DNA of 64,000 nt from Salinarchaeum sp. IM2453 (GTDB taxonomy: Archaea > Halobacteriota > Halobacteria > Halobacteriales > Salinarchaeaceae), in the NCBI RefSeq assembly GCF_019693215.1, contig NZ_CP081183.1, forward strand, positions 685,226-749,225. The letters are read 5' to 3'. Below, piece after piece: positions 56,905-64,000 of this stretch. The position numbers were made by a program, and so were the translations under genes. Positions within the stretch are counted from its first letter, which is position 1. Every line of letters begins with the position of its first letter. The notes under the pieces are model-generated. The model ran no database searches. It worked only from the letters and a program-made list of their open reading frames with translations, and had not been told where the DNA came from.

Positions 56905-59001
56905 TTATTGTGATCCAACTTCGTTTGCAATTGCTCCAACGATTGCATCAAGTGCATCCTCACGAACACCAGAGAGGAACTGCACATATCCATCTTTGCC
57001 ACCGACACCAGAGACACTCGGAACAACTTCTGAGGCGCGATCAACGATTGCCTGCAGATCAATCGTTTCGGTCGAACGAACGTGGAGTTCATCAGTTCCA
57101 TATCCGAGCGTAACAAGTGGTCCGCCGATCTCGGTTTGTTCCTGTCGATGAAGTTCGTCTAACAGAAGTTCTGTTGGTGGATAGTCAAATCGATGGGTGA
57201 AACTATCGGTATCGAGTTTCAGGAACGTCACACCACCAGACTCTTTCCGGGATAGATTTTCACGAGCAGGCTGAAGGCTGGTCTCAAGCCGCTCACGGGA
57301 CTGCTCAGCAATGTGAGCAACAAGATCATCAACCTTGCCAAAGAGAAGATCCTGTATTAGCTCGCGTTTGTCATTATATGACTGATAGTGCGCTTCAAGT
57401 GCGAGTGCATCTTTGAGTTGCCGACGGTAATCCTGATCATAGCCTGCTGATTCGGCGGCTGTCTCATATGCGAGAACACCATCATGCCAGTAACTAATTG
57501 CTGGAAGATGCTGCAGATCATCAGCAATCTCATCGTTGATTGTCGCAGCGACTGCCGTTGACATAGCGGTTGTCGTCAGTTGCTCGTTAGTTGCTTCAAC
57601 AAGGTGTGGATTAACAACGGCCTCTGCCGCAGAAGTGATATCATCAGCCGGTCGGGTGTCGTCAATAACAACGCGATTAATGTTGTAGACATCAAGCATT
57701 TCGAAGGCATCTTTAGCCTCATTCGTGCTACCAACACCAACGAGCACCATCAGTGGTTTTCGCTCTCCGTAACGTTCGCATGTCTCAAGCGCATTTGAGA
57801 CGTCGCCTGTGACAGAGGACATACCGTAGACGAAGTTGTCGAGTGGTCGTCGTTTGAAGTAATGGTACTCAGCGTCACTTCGGGAGTGTTCCTCACGAAT
57901 CAATGGGAGCGCAGCCCGTTCCAGTGCAGCACCAGCAGCATATCCATCAATCGTCGCTGCATGACGAACGATAACCGGACGGGCATTCTTGATAGCTTTC
58001 CGGATAACAGTTGCAGCCTCGTGAATATCTCGCTCAAGCACGGAGGCAGGGTCATCTTCAATTGGATAGGTCACCTGATCTGGGCGAACAGCTTCGCTGA
58101 TAGCTGACTCTATTCGACCAGCAACGGCATCACGCTCTTCACCAGCAAGCTGGAGAATGGTTTCTGTCTCAACTTGAATGTCGTCATGTCGATATTCGAC
58201 AACACCATCAAGTCGGACATAGTCACCGACGTCAATCTCGGGGAATGCACGAACACCAGCACCTTCGAATGCAGCACATTCGATAGTTCCTGTCTCATCA
58301 CGAACCTCAAAGAGTGTTGGTCCACTAGTTTGTCGGACACCAGTTACTTCACCTTCAACACGAACAGCATCGTTAACGCGATCAGAAAGTGAGCTGATCG
58401 TCGCGATCTCAAAGTCTCGGCCAGACTGTTCAGACGATGTGTCTGGCTCGGGCTGGTCATCAGACTCTTGTTCAATAGGACTTGCTGGGCCATCTTGAGA
58501 GACCTCTTCAGATGAAGTCTGAGACTCAACGTCCGTAGAATCAGGTTCGACGGACGGCTCAGATTCCTGCTGTGTTGTCTCCTCGTCTTGCTGTGTCGTC
58601 TCCTCATCTTCAGAACGGTCATCGTCACGCCGAAGGTCACCGTTTGGCGTGTCAACGAGACTCCCACGGAATTCATTAACTGCCTGTCGAACAGACCAAC
58701 CAAGATCAACGTTACCATTGTCGCGGATGTTTTTCACCTGGACATACACCGTATCGCTGACTTCCCAGTCGAGACTCTCGATACGCTGGTCAAGTTCATT
58801 GCGGTGCAAAAGCCCGGTAACGCTATCGCCAATGTTGATGAAGACACCAAAATCAGCAAATCCATCTACTGTACCACGATAATATCGGTTGGGCGTCAAC
58901 TGATGCGGAGAGTCTCCTTCAAATATGAAGGCAACGTCTTCTTCATGAATAGGACAAACTTCCCCATCAGTTGAGGAGCCACAAATGATACACGAACCCA
59001 T
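56905..59001 (-). CDS. RecJ-like protein with Zn ribbon, S1, OB and DHH-type domains
   Basis: A 698-residue protein in the order: Zn-ribbon (CIICGS...CPIH, residues 4-19), S1 domain (about 38-105), acidic low-complexity linker (118-195) with a DEETTQQ tandem pair, OB domain (about 200-285), and a DHH-superfamily region from about 330. The catalytic motifs are altered: the first motif reads HAATIDG (347-353) where two Asp are expected, and DHH is DDT (447-449). It therefore may be an inactive partner, in the way Cdc45 derives from RecJ. It converges with the 7-TM gene. Confidence 0.85.
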   Translation of the reverse strand: MGSCIICGSSTDGEVCPIHEEDVAFIFEGDSPHQLTPNRYYRGTVDGFADFGVFINIGDSVTGLLHRNELDQRIESLDWEVSDTVYVQVKNIRDNGNVDLGWSVRQAVNEFRGSLVDTPNGDLRRDDDRSEDEETTQQDEETTQQESEPSVEPDSTDVESQTSSEEVSQDGPASPIEQESDDQPEPDTSSEQSGRDFEIATISSLSDRVNDAVRVEGEVTGVRQTSGPTLFEVRDETGTIECAAFEGAGVRAFPEIDVGDYVRLDGVVEYRHDDIQVETETILQLAGEERDAVAGRIESAISEAVRPDQVTYPIEDDPASVLERDIHEAATVIRKAIKNARPVIVRHAATIDGYAAGAALERAALPLIREEHSRSDAEYHYFKRRPLDNFVYGMSSVTGDVSNALETCERYGERKPLMVLVGVGSTNEAKDAFEMLDVYNINRVVIDDTRPADDITSAAEAVVNPHLVEATNEQLTTTAMSTAVAATINDEIADDLQHLPAISYWHDGVLAYETAAESAGYDQDYRRQLKDALALEAHYQSYNDKRELIQDLLFGKVDDLVAHIAEQSRERLETSLQPARENLSRKESGGVTFLKLDTDSFTHRFDYPPTELLLDELHRQEQTEIGGPLVTLGYGTDELHVRSTETIDLQAIVDRASEVVPSVSGVGGKDGYVQFLSGVREDALDAIVGAIANEVGSQ

Positions 59002-59100
59002 TTGCGGAAAATCAATAGGTCCGGCCTAAAACTGTTGTCGAAATGTTCGTCAACTATTGTCGGATCTCATAGGACAAAAATAAGATGTACAGGCAAAAAA

Positions 59101-59117
59101 TTCCTATAAACTAGGAA
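59101..59117. repeat. Inverted repeat upstream of the UPF0173 gene
   Basis: TTCCTA-TAAAC-TAGGAA, a 6-bp inverted repeat after an A-run, lies about 72 bases before the UPF0173 start in AT-rich DNA. It could be an operator or a small hairpin; no other copy was noticed. Confidence 0.3.
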
Positions 59118-59188
59118 ATAGTCTATATGACAGGTAAAATATGATTTGTTACAGGACAGTTAATAAAGTTCCGTGAAAATACATAGAT

Positions 59189-59905
59189 ATGGAACTCACC
59201 TGGCATGGACATTCAACCTGGGCTGTAACAGTTGGAGAAACAGAGTTTTTAATCGATCCATTTTTCGATAATCCACATACTGATCTGTCGCCAGAATCGA
59301 TGGAAGATCCAGATTATATCCTGTTAACGCATGGACACGCGGATCATATTGCACACACAGGTGTTTTTGATACATCGACAGTTGTCGGAGTACCAGAGCT
59401 AGTTGGCTTTGTTGAAGACGAATACGAAATAGAGGATACAATAGGGATGAACATCGGAGGAACAATCGAATGTGGAGATGCATATGTAACAATGCATCGT
59501 GCCGATCACACAAACGGTATTGAAACTGGATACAATCAATCAGCGGGAATGCCAGCCGGCTATCTCATCAGTGACACAGATCCGACAGCGATGCCGGCAG
59601 AAGAGGGAACAACATTCTATCACGCAGGAGATACCGGACTAATGAGCGAGATGAGAGATGTCATTGGGGAATACTTACAACCGGATATCGCGGCATTACC
59701 AATTGGCGATCACTTTACAATGGGCCCAAAGCAAGCCGCGATTGCCGCGGATTGGTTAGATATAGAGTATGCACTTCCAATGCATTATGATACATTTCCA
59801 CCAATTGAAATTAACCCAGAGCGATTTGAGCAGGCTGTTGAGAAGGTAGCGTCAGGGACAACCGTCAAGGTCATAGACGGGGATGAGACAGTAACTGTAG
59901 ACTGA
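59189..59905 (+). CDS. UPF0173 metal-dependent hydrolase
   Basis: A 238-residue metallo-beta-lactamase-fold protein: [19 protein letters not shown], metal motif [11 protein letters not shown], and later [20 protein letters not shown], and [10 protein letters not shown] supply the other ligands. The family (YtkL-like, UPF0173) has hydrolase activity on unknown substrates. It stands alone, with an AT-rich upstream spacer and a TATA-like TTAATAAAG about 30 bases before the ATG. Confidence 0.92.
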   Translation: MELTWHGHSTWAVTVGETEFLIDPFFDNPHTDLSPESMEDPDYILLTHGHADHIAHTGVFDTSTVVGVPELVGFVEDEYEIEDTIGMNIGGTIECGDAYVTMHRADHTNGIETGYNQSAGMPAGYLISDTDPTAMPAEEGTTFYHAGDTGLMSEMRDVIGEYLQPDIAALPIGDHFTMGPKQAAIAADWLDIEYALPMHYDTFPPIEINPERFEQAVEKVASGTTVKVIDGDETVTVD

Positions 59906-59930
59906 CATCAGCATCGCAAATCGACAGAGA

Positions 59931-59968
59931 TAGCAGGCAGAGTGTCTTCGGGCATGCCTTCAGAGCAG
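59931..59968 (+). repeat. Solo TnpB-element right-end fragment
   Basis: TAGCAGGCAGAGTGTCTTCG then GGCATGCCTTCAGAGCAG; its first part is the reverse complement of GCACTCTGCCTGCTTTC at 20451-20467 apart from small changes. So the piece is the flank of the multi-hairpin end in the opposite orientation, degraded. It lies between UPF0173 and the next gene. Confidence 0.5.
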
Positions 59969-60067
59969 ATTATCTGATCTGGCTCCCGGAAGGAGCATTG
60001 CGGATTTGCTTTTTCTGCCGTCTGGCGGCCGCAATTCTGATAGGTGCAACACACTATCTCATTATCA

Positions 60068-60517
60068 ATGGCAGATTGGACTGATCAGTTTATCGGTGAC
60101 AGGATGGCAGTTGACCAAGAGTTCTCTGACCGGATACAAAGCTCATCGTTTACGACGCAAGAGTGGGGAACAATTATGACAGCTGTTGAGTTTGTGATCG
60201 AGAGTCCAGAGGACCCAGAGTCAGCAACGCTTGTTGCAAGAACAGATGACATCGAACATGTGTTGCCGGCACTTGAGGATATGCAAGGGCCAATGGGACC
60301 AGCTGCCCCCGAATCATCTGGACAATCCGGCTCTGGCGGAATTGTCTCACGAATTCTGGGGTCACTCGGTATCGGGGAAGAAGAAGAAGAAAAGATCGAT
60401 GAAGAGCAACTACAGACTGCAAAGCAGCTTGCAGACGAATATGCAAGTGCATTTGAGGATCATCTAAAAGAGCAAGAAAAGTGGGAACAAGCCTGTAGTG
60501 TGGCTGCAGAAGAATGA
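60068..60517 (+). CDS. Conserved haloarchaeal protein (DUF5799-type)
   Basis: A 149-residue protein: ADWTDQFIGDRMAVDQEFSDRI, then EWGTIMTAVEFVIESPEDPESATLVA, a Gly/Pro/Ser linker (GPMGPAAPESSGQSGSGG), and a C-terminal helix with a Glu-run (GEEEEEKIDEEQLQTAKQLADEYASAFEDHL). I recognise the layout as the haloarchaeal family DUF5799, of unknown function. The start at 60068 gives MADWTDQ, the family start; an ATG 24 bases earlier is possible. Confidence 0.7.
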   Translation: MADWTDQFIGDRMAVDQEFSDRIQSSSFTTQEWGTIMTAVEFVIESPEDPESATLVARTDDIEHVLPALEDMQGPMGPAAPESSGQSGSGGIVSRILGSLGIGEEEEEKIDEEQLQTAKQLADEYASAFEDHLKEQEKWEQACSVAAEE

Positions 60518-60521
60518 GAGA

Positions 60522-61499
60522 CTACAGCTCTTCGATTACGGCACTGGTGAATTCTGAGGTTGTCGCGTCGCCACCAAGGTCAGGCGTGACAGGGCCAGAT
60601 GCAAGAGTGGATTCAACCGCCGTGCGAAGTTGATCTGCTTTTTCAGGATAGTCCAGGTGGTCTAGCATCATTGCGGCAGAGAACATCGTTGCCGCCGGGT
60701 TTGCAATATTTTCCCCAGCAATATCAGGGGCAGAACCATGGACCGGTTCGAAAAGAGCATTGTCATCTCCAAGGTTGGCACTTGGAAGTAGTCCTAATCC
60801 GCCAACAAGGCCGGCAGCCAAGTCAGAGAGAACGTCACCAGCAAGGTTTGGACAAATAACGACACCAAACTCTTCAGGATGCATAATAAGATGCATTGCT
60901 AATGCGTCCATCAACACAGTATCGTAGGCTGCACCTTTCTCATCTGCGACTGTCTCAGCTGCTTCAAGGAATTGTCCGTCTGTCGTTCGCATTACGTTTG
61001 CTTTGTGTGCAATTGAAATAGAGTTATATCCCCGGTCGGCTGCGTACTCAAATCCAAACTCAGCAATTTTACGCGAAGCGTCTTCAGTGATAACACGAGT
61101 AAGTGTTGTAACTCCGTCCGTGATCTCAGACTCAATGCCGGAGTAGACGCCTTCAGTATTTTCCCGGATAAACACAAGATCCGTCTCAGGCTGAAGTGCG
61201 TCTGTGCCTGGATACGCACGAGCAGGTCGAACGTTTGCAAATGATCCAACAAGTGATCGAAGTGGCAAAATAACGTCGGCCGCTGTTTCACCAGCAGCAC
61301 CAAATAAGGTCGCATCAGCGTCGGTAACGATTTGTTTCGTGTCTTCAGGGAGTGCAACACCGCGTTCTTCTTTGACGTGATCGCCAGCCTCAGCCTCGAC
61401 AAATTCAAGATCGACAAGATGATCGAGAACGTCGGTTGTTGCTGGAACTACCTCCTGGCCAATACCATCGCCCGGAATGACAGCAACTGTCTCTGTCAT
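60522..61499 (-). CDS. leuB: 3-isopropylmalate dehydrogenase-like (beta-decarboxylating DH)
   Basis: A 325-residue NAD-dependent beta-decarboxylating dehydrogenase: [24 protein letters not shown] (substrate arginines), [14 protein letters not shown], the active Lys in IAHKANVM, Asp in [10 protein letters not shown] and [23 protein letters not shown], and [12 protein letters not shown]. This fits LeuB; homoisocitrate or isocitrate-type members are close relatives and the exact substrate is not settled here. It lies alone, without leuA, leuC or leuD. Confidence 0.85.
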   Translation of the reverse strand: MTETVAVIPGDGIGQEVVPATTDVLDHLVDLEFVEAEAGDHVKEERGVALPEDTKQIVTDADATLFGAAGETAADVILPLRSLVGSFANVRPARAYPGTDALQPETDLVFIRENTEGVYSGIESEITDGVTTLTRVITEDASRKIAEFGFEYAADRGYNSISIAHKANVMRTTDGQFLEAAETVADEKGAAYDTVLMDALAMHLIMHPEEFGVVICPNLAGDVLSDLAAGLVGGLGLLPSANLGDDNALFEPVHGSAPDIAGENIANPAATMFSAAMMLDHLDYPEKADQLRTAVESTLASGPVTPDLGGDATTSEFTSAVIEEL

Positions 61500-61604
61500 A
61501 GAGACAATGATGATAGTCTATTAAAATAGCATTCCGATTTGTCTCGTTGGACAGGCAATCTCAGAGTTAGTTAGGCATGATACTGACAGAATACTAGAAA
61601 GAGA

Positions 61605-63185
61605 CTATGTTGGGAGCGGGACCTCTACTAGATCCATTTCGTCAGAAGGCACAACAGATTTGAGGAGGTCTTCAAGCTCATCCCACGATTCAGGACGATA
61701 TCCATTGATACCAAAGCTTTCTGCAAGAGTTTTGAAATCAGGGTTCGTCAGTCGGGTGCCAAAGCTTTCGCTTGTCGACTCGATTTGTTTCTTCGAGATC
61801 AACCCATAGTCATTGTCATTAAACAGGAGGATAGTAAATCCAAGACCAAGCCGCTTGGCTGTTTCAATTTCAGCAGCATTCATCATGAAGCCGCCATCGC
61901 CGGTAGCTGCAACGACATTAGCATCAACGGCCATATCGGCAGCAACACCACCAGGAACGGCAATTCCCATGCTTGCTAGACCGTTCGAAATGATACATGT
62001 CCCAGGCTCGTATGTCGGGAAGTACTGTGCAATATCCATTTTATGACTGCCAACATCGGAGATAAGGATATCGTGATCTCCCATTGCTTCGCGAAGATAT
62101 GGTAGTGTCTTTTTTACGGAAAATGGTTCATCAGAATCAGGGAGCCCATAGGCATCTACCATAATCGGCTCGCGGTAGTCTTTACACCAAGTTGGACCAA
62201 GTGGTCCATCGATCTCCGCCATAAGCGATCGAAGTGTAGCTGAGATATCAGCGACTAGTTCGACATCTGGGTTGTAATGACGGTAGACCTCAGCAGGTTC
62301 ACTGTCGATGTGGATGATCCGCTTATCAAGGTCTGGATTCCACGATTTTGGATCATGTTCGGCAATATCATATCCAATTGAAACAACACAGTCGGCTTTA
62401 GACATTGCATCAGAAGCCTCATCATTTGCCCCCGAATCAAGCGTCATAAGTGAGCAGTTAATTCTGTCCGAAACAGCACCCTTACCCATGTATGTGGCGA
62501 CAACGGGCATTCCGGTTTGCTGAACCAATGCTCGAAGTCGTTCGGCTGCTCGGGTTCTGACTGCGCCATTACCGGCAAGGATCATCGGAGAGTCACTTCG
62601 CTTAAGCAACTCAACAGCACGTCGGACAGATTTCATATCTGGATCTGGACGGCGGACACGGGGTCGTGTTGGAAGAGGACGGGAATCATATGATTCTGTA
62701 GCAACGTCCTCTGGGAATTCAAGATGCGTTGCACCAGGTTTTTCCAGCTCTGAAAGCTTGAATGCTTTTCGTACTGATTCGGGAACCACTTCAGCTTCGG
62801 TAATTTGCGTGTTCCACTTGACAACCGGGTCGAAGATATTAACGATATCAAGGGCTTGATGACTCTCTTTGTGGAGTCGCTCACGGCTTCCCTGACCTGT
62901 AATTGCAACGACAGGAGACTTGTCTAGTTGGGCATCTGCAATACCAGTAATCAGATTTGTTGCACCGGGGCCCAGTGTTCCTAGGCATACACCAGCGTTA
63001 CCAGTAAGGCGGCCATGCACGTTAGCCATAAACGCCGCTCCTTGTTCGTGGCGAGTAGGAATGAACGTGATATCCGAATCACGTAACGAGAACATCAGAT
63101 CTTCAAGTTCCTCACCAGGGACGCCAAATACATGCTCAACACCCTCTGCCTCAAGGCTTCGTACGAGAAGGTCAGATGCCTTCAT
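61605..63185 (-). CDS. Acetolactate-synthase-like ThDP enzyme
   Basis: A 526-residue ThDP enzyme: the catalytic Glu in RHEQGAAFMANVHGRLTG (E47), GTLGPGATNLITGIADAQLDKSPVVAITGQ, the middle FAD/nucleotide-like domain, and the ThDP site GDGGFMMNAAEIETAKRLGLGFTILLFNDNDYG. It resembles catabolic AlsS and the IlvB/IlvG large subunit, with no small-subunit gene beside it. The start ATG overlaps the stop of the next aldehyde-dehydrogenase gene by 4 bases, so the pair is co-transcribed with the dehydrogenase first. Confidence 0.85.
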   Translation of the reverse strand: MKASDLLVRSLEAEGVEHVFGVPGEELEDLMFSLRDSDITFIPTRHEQGAAFMANVHGRLTGNAGVCLGTLGPGATNLITGIADAQLDKSPVVAITGQGSRERLHKESHQALDIVNIFDPVVKWNTQITEAEVVPESVRKAFKLSELEKPGATHLEFPEDVATESYDSRPLPTRPRVRRPDPDMKSVRRAVELLKRSDSPMILAGNGAVRTRAAERLRALVQQTGMPVVATYMGKGAVSDRINCSLMTLDSGANDEASDAMSKADCVVSIGYDIAEHDPKSWNPDLDKRIIHIDSEPAEVYRHYNPDVELVADISATLRSLMAEIDGPLGPTWCKDYREPIMVDAYGLPDSDEPFSVKKTLPYLREAMGDHDILISDVGSHKMDIAQYFPTYEPGTCIISNGLASMGIAVPGGVAADMAVDANVVAATGDGGFMMNAAEIETAKRLGLGFTILLFNDNDYGLISKKQIESTSESFGTRLTNPDFKTLAESFGINGYRPESWDELEDLLKSVVPSDEMDLVEVPLPT

Positions 63186-64000
63186 TCAATTGTCACCTCA
63201 TCATCCTCTTGGGTGGATGGTTGGACCCAGACAGTCTTCCGATTGACGAATTCTTTAATTCCGGCTTCAGAGAGTTCACGACCGTAGCCAGAGATGCCTA
63301 CACCGCCAAACGGAACGCGAGGATCAGATTTGACGAGTTCATTAATATATACGCATCCAGCGTCAATCTGCTCTGCAACATTTTGCCCTCGCTCGAGATC
63401 ATTTGTCCAGATGCTCGCGCCAAGGCCAAACTCGGTATCATTTGCAAGTGCAATCGCTTCGGACGGATCTGAAACGCGATAAACAGCTGCAACAGGGCCA
63501 AATGTCTCCTCGGAGTCAACAGGACAGCCGTCTGGAATCTCGGTTAGGACAGTTGGAGGATAGTAAGCTCCCTCGCGATTTAGAGGCTCACCTCCAGCAA
63601 CGACATTTGCTCCCATTTCAACACTTTTCTGTACCTGCTCGTGGAGATCCTCGAGTAAATCAGGACGTGCCTGTGGACCAATATCTGTTTCTTCTTCCAT
63701 TGGGTCTCCAATTGTCAGCGAGTCAATTTCATCAAGGAATCGATCAAGGAAGGTATCATAGACATCATCTACGACAATGAACCGTTTGGCAGCAATACAG
63801 GATTGTCCACCGTTTTGATTTCGAGCCCAGACACCGGTTGATGCTGCTGTATCGAGATCAGCATCATCAAGGACAATATATGGATCACTTCCACCGAGTT
63901 CTAGTACAGTTTTTTTGAGGTGTTCACCGGCAGTGGAAGCAACAGCTCGTCCAGCTGGACCACTTCCAGTAAGCGTTGCTGCTTTGACTCGGTCATCGCT
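63182..64000 (-). CDS. Aldehyde dehydrogenase (succinate-semialdehyde type), 5' part missing
   Basis: The gene runs off the right edge; 272 C-terminal residues are seen, starting SDDRVKAATLTGSGPAGRAVA. The catalytic Glu lies in VLELGGSDPYIVL and the active Cys in GGQSCIAAKRFIV; ETFGPVAAVYRVSD and VPFGGVGISGYGRELSEAGIKEFVNRKTVW complete the fold. This fits the NAD(P)-dependent succinate-semialdehyde dehydrogenase (GabD-like) branch. Its stop codon overlaps the acetolactate-synthase-like start by 4 bases. Substrate is inferred from family only. Confidence 0.88.
   Translation of the reverse strand, partial: SDDRVKAATLTGSGPAGRAVASTAGEHLKKTVLELGGSDPYIVLDDADLDTAASTGVWARNQNGGQSCIAAKRFIVVDDVYDTFLDRFLDEIDSLTIGDPMEEETDIGPQARPDLLEDLHEQVQKSVEMGANVVAGGEPLNREGAYYPPTVLTEIPDGCPVDSEETFGPVAAVYRVSDPSEAIALANDTEFGLGASIWTNDLERGQNVAEQIDAGCVYINELVKSDPRVPFGGVGISGYGRELSEAGIKEFVNRKTVWVQPSTQEDDEVTIE

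Overview
This window comes from an extremely halophilic archaeon (class Halobacteria). The proteins are strongly acidic, and the gene families are typical of haloarchaea: Rpo12/Pcc1/prefoldin-beta, ArfC, GlyA, a PrkA/YeaH/SpoVR cluster, and IS1341-type TnpB. Base composition is visibly AT-rich for a haloarchaeon, and A/T-ending codons are common. Together with a GyrB intein, many decayed transposon ends and long AT-rich spacers, this points to a Haloquadratum-like lineage. That placement is an inference, because no marker was compared with a database. The window is chromosomal core with light mobile-element damage.

Layout. 1-1268: end of rpo12, then pcc1, pfdB and a DUF3194-type gene. 1436-1828: YjbQ/UPF0047. 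2003-9616: a tightly overlapping four-gene unit read leftward, prkA1-prkA2-yeaH-spoVR. 9865-12381: glyA and folD (one-carbon metabolism). 12382-13085: a transposon-scarred spacer with a two-hairpin element. 13086-15766: padR, mutY and a UbiA/lycopene-cyclase-domain fusion. 15775-19487: trkH, an alkyltransferase-like gene, an MscS channel and a UspA-like gene. 19636-23813: a small conserved gene, arfC, guaB, msrB and a membrane protein. 24127-27404: tRNA-Lys, an RCK-DHH fusion, PRC-barrel, HMA and NagD-like genes. 27574-33275: a hydrolase-like gene, photolyase, sod, a phosphohexomutase and a nucleoside phosphorylase. 33421-37022: NDH-like, HTH and DtxR regulators, and arginase. 37036-39674: trpB split by a complete TnpB element. 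39761-45459: gyrA and intein-bearing gyrB. 45640-50608: a small membrane protein, tRNA-Phe, an orphan, a wrecked chemotaxis transducer, an intact double-CheC protein and rtcA. 50770-56825: M20 peptidase, GNAT, Elp3, and a pseudokinase with a 7-TM partner. 56905-64000: a RecJ-like protein, UPF0173 hydrolase, DUF5799-type gene, isopropylmalate-dehydrogenase-like gene, acetolactate-synthase-like gene and a partial aldehyde dehydrogenase.

The main theme that ordinary gene annotation misses is a dispersed family of short hairpins. They resemble the right end (the omega-RNA-encoding end) of IS200/IS605-type TnpB elements. One intact element sits in trpB, one 381-bp internally deleted derivative sits in the transducer gene, one 5' fragment lies downstream of folD, and about eleven solo or nearly solo ends lie in spacers, several starting right at a stop codon. 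Other items worth attention are a kinase-fold protein that has lost its catalytic residues and is translationally coupled to a 7-TM protein, an identical 10-bp operator-like palindrome in front of both adjacent metal/HTH regulators, a GyrB intein with a decayed homing endonuclease, and an alkyltransferase homologue with PSHR in place of PCHR.
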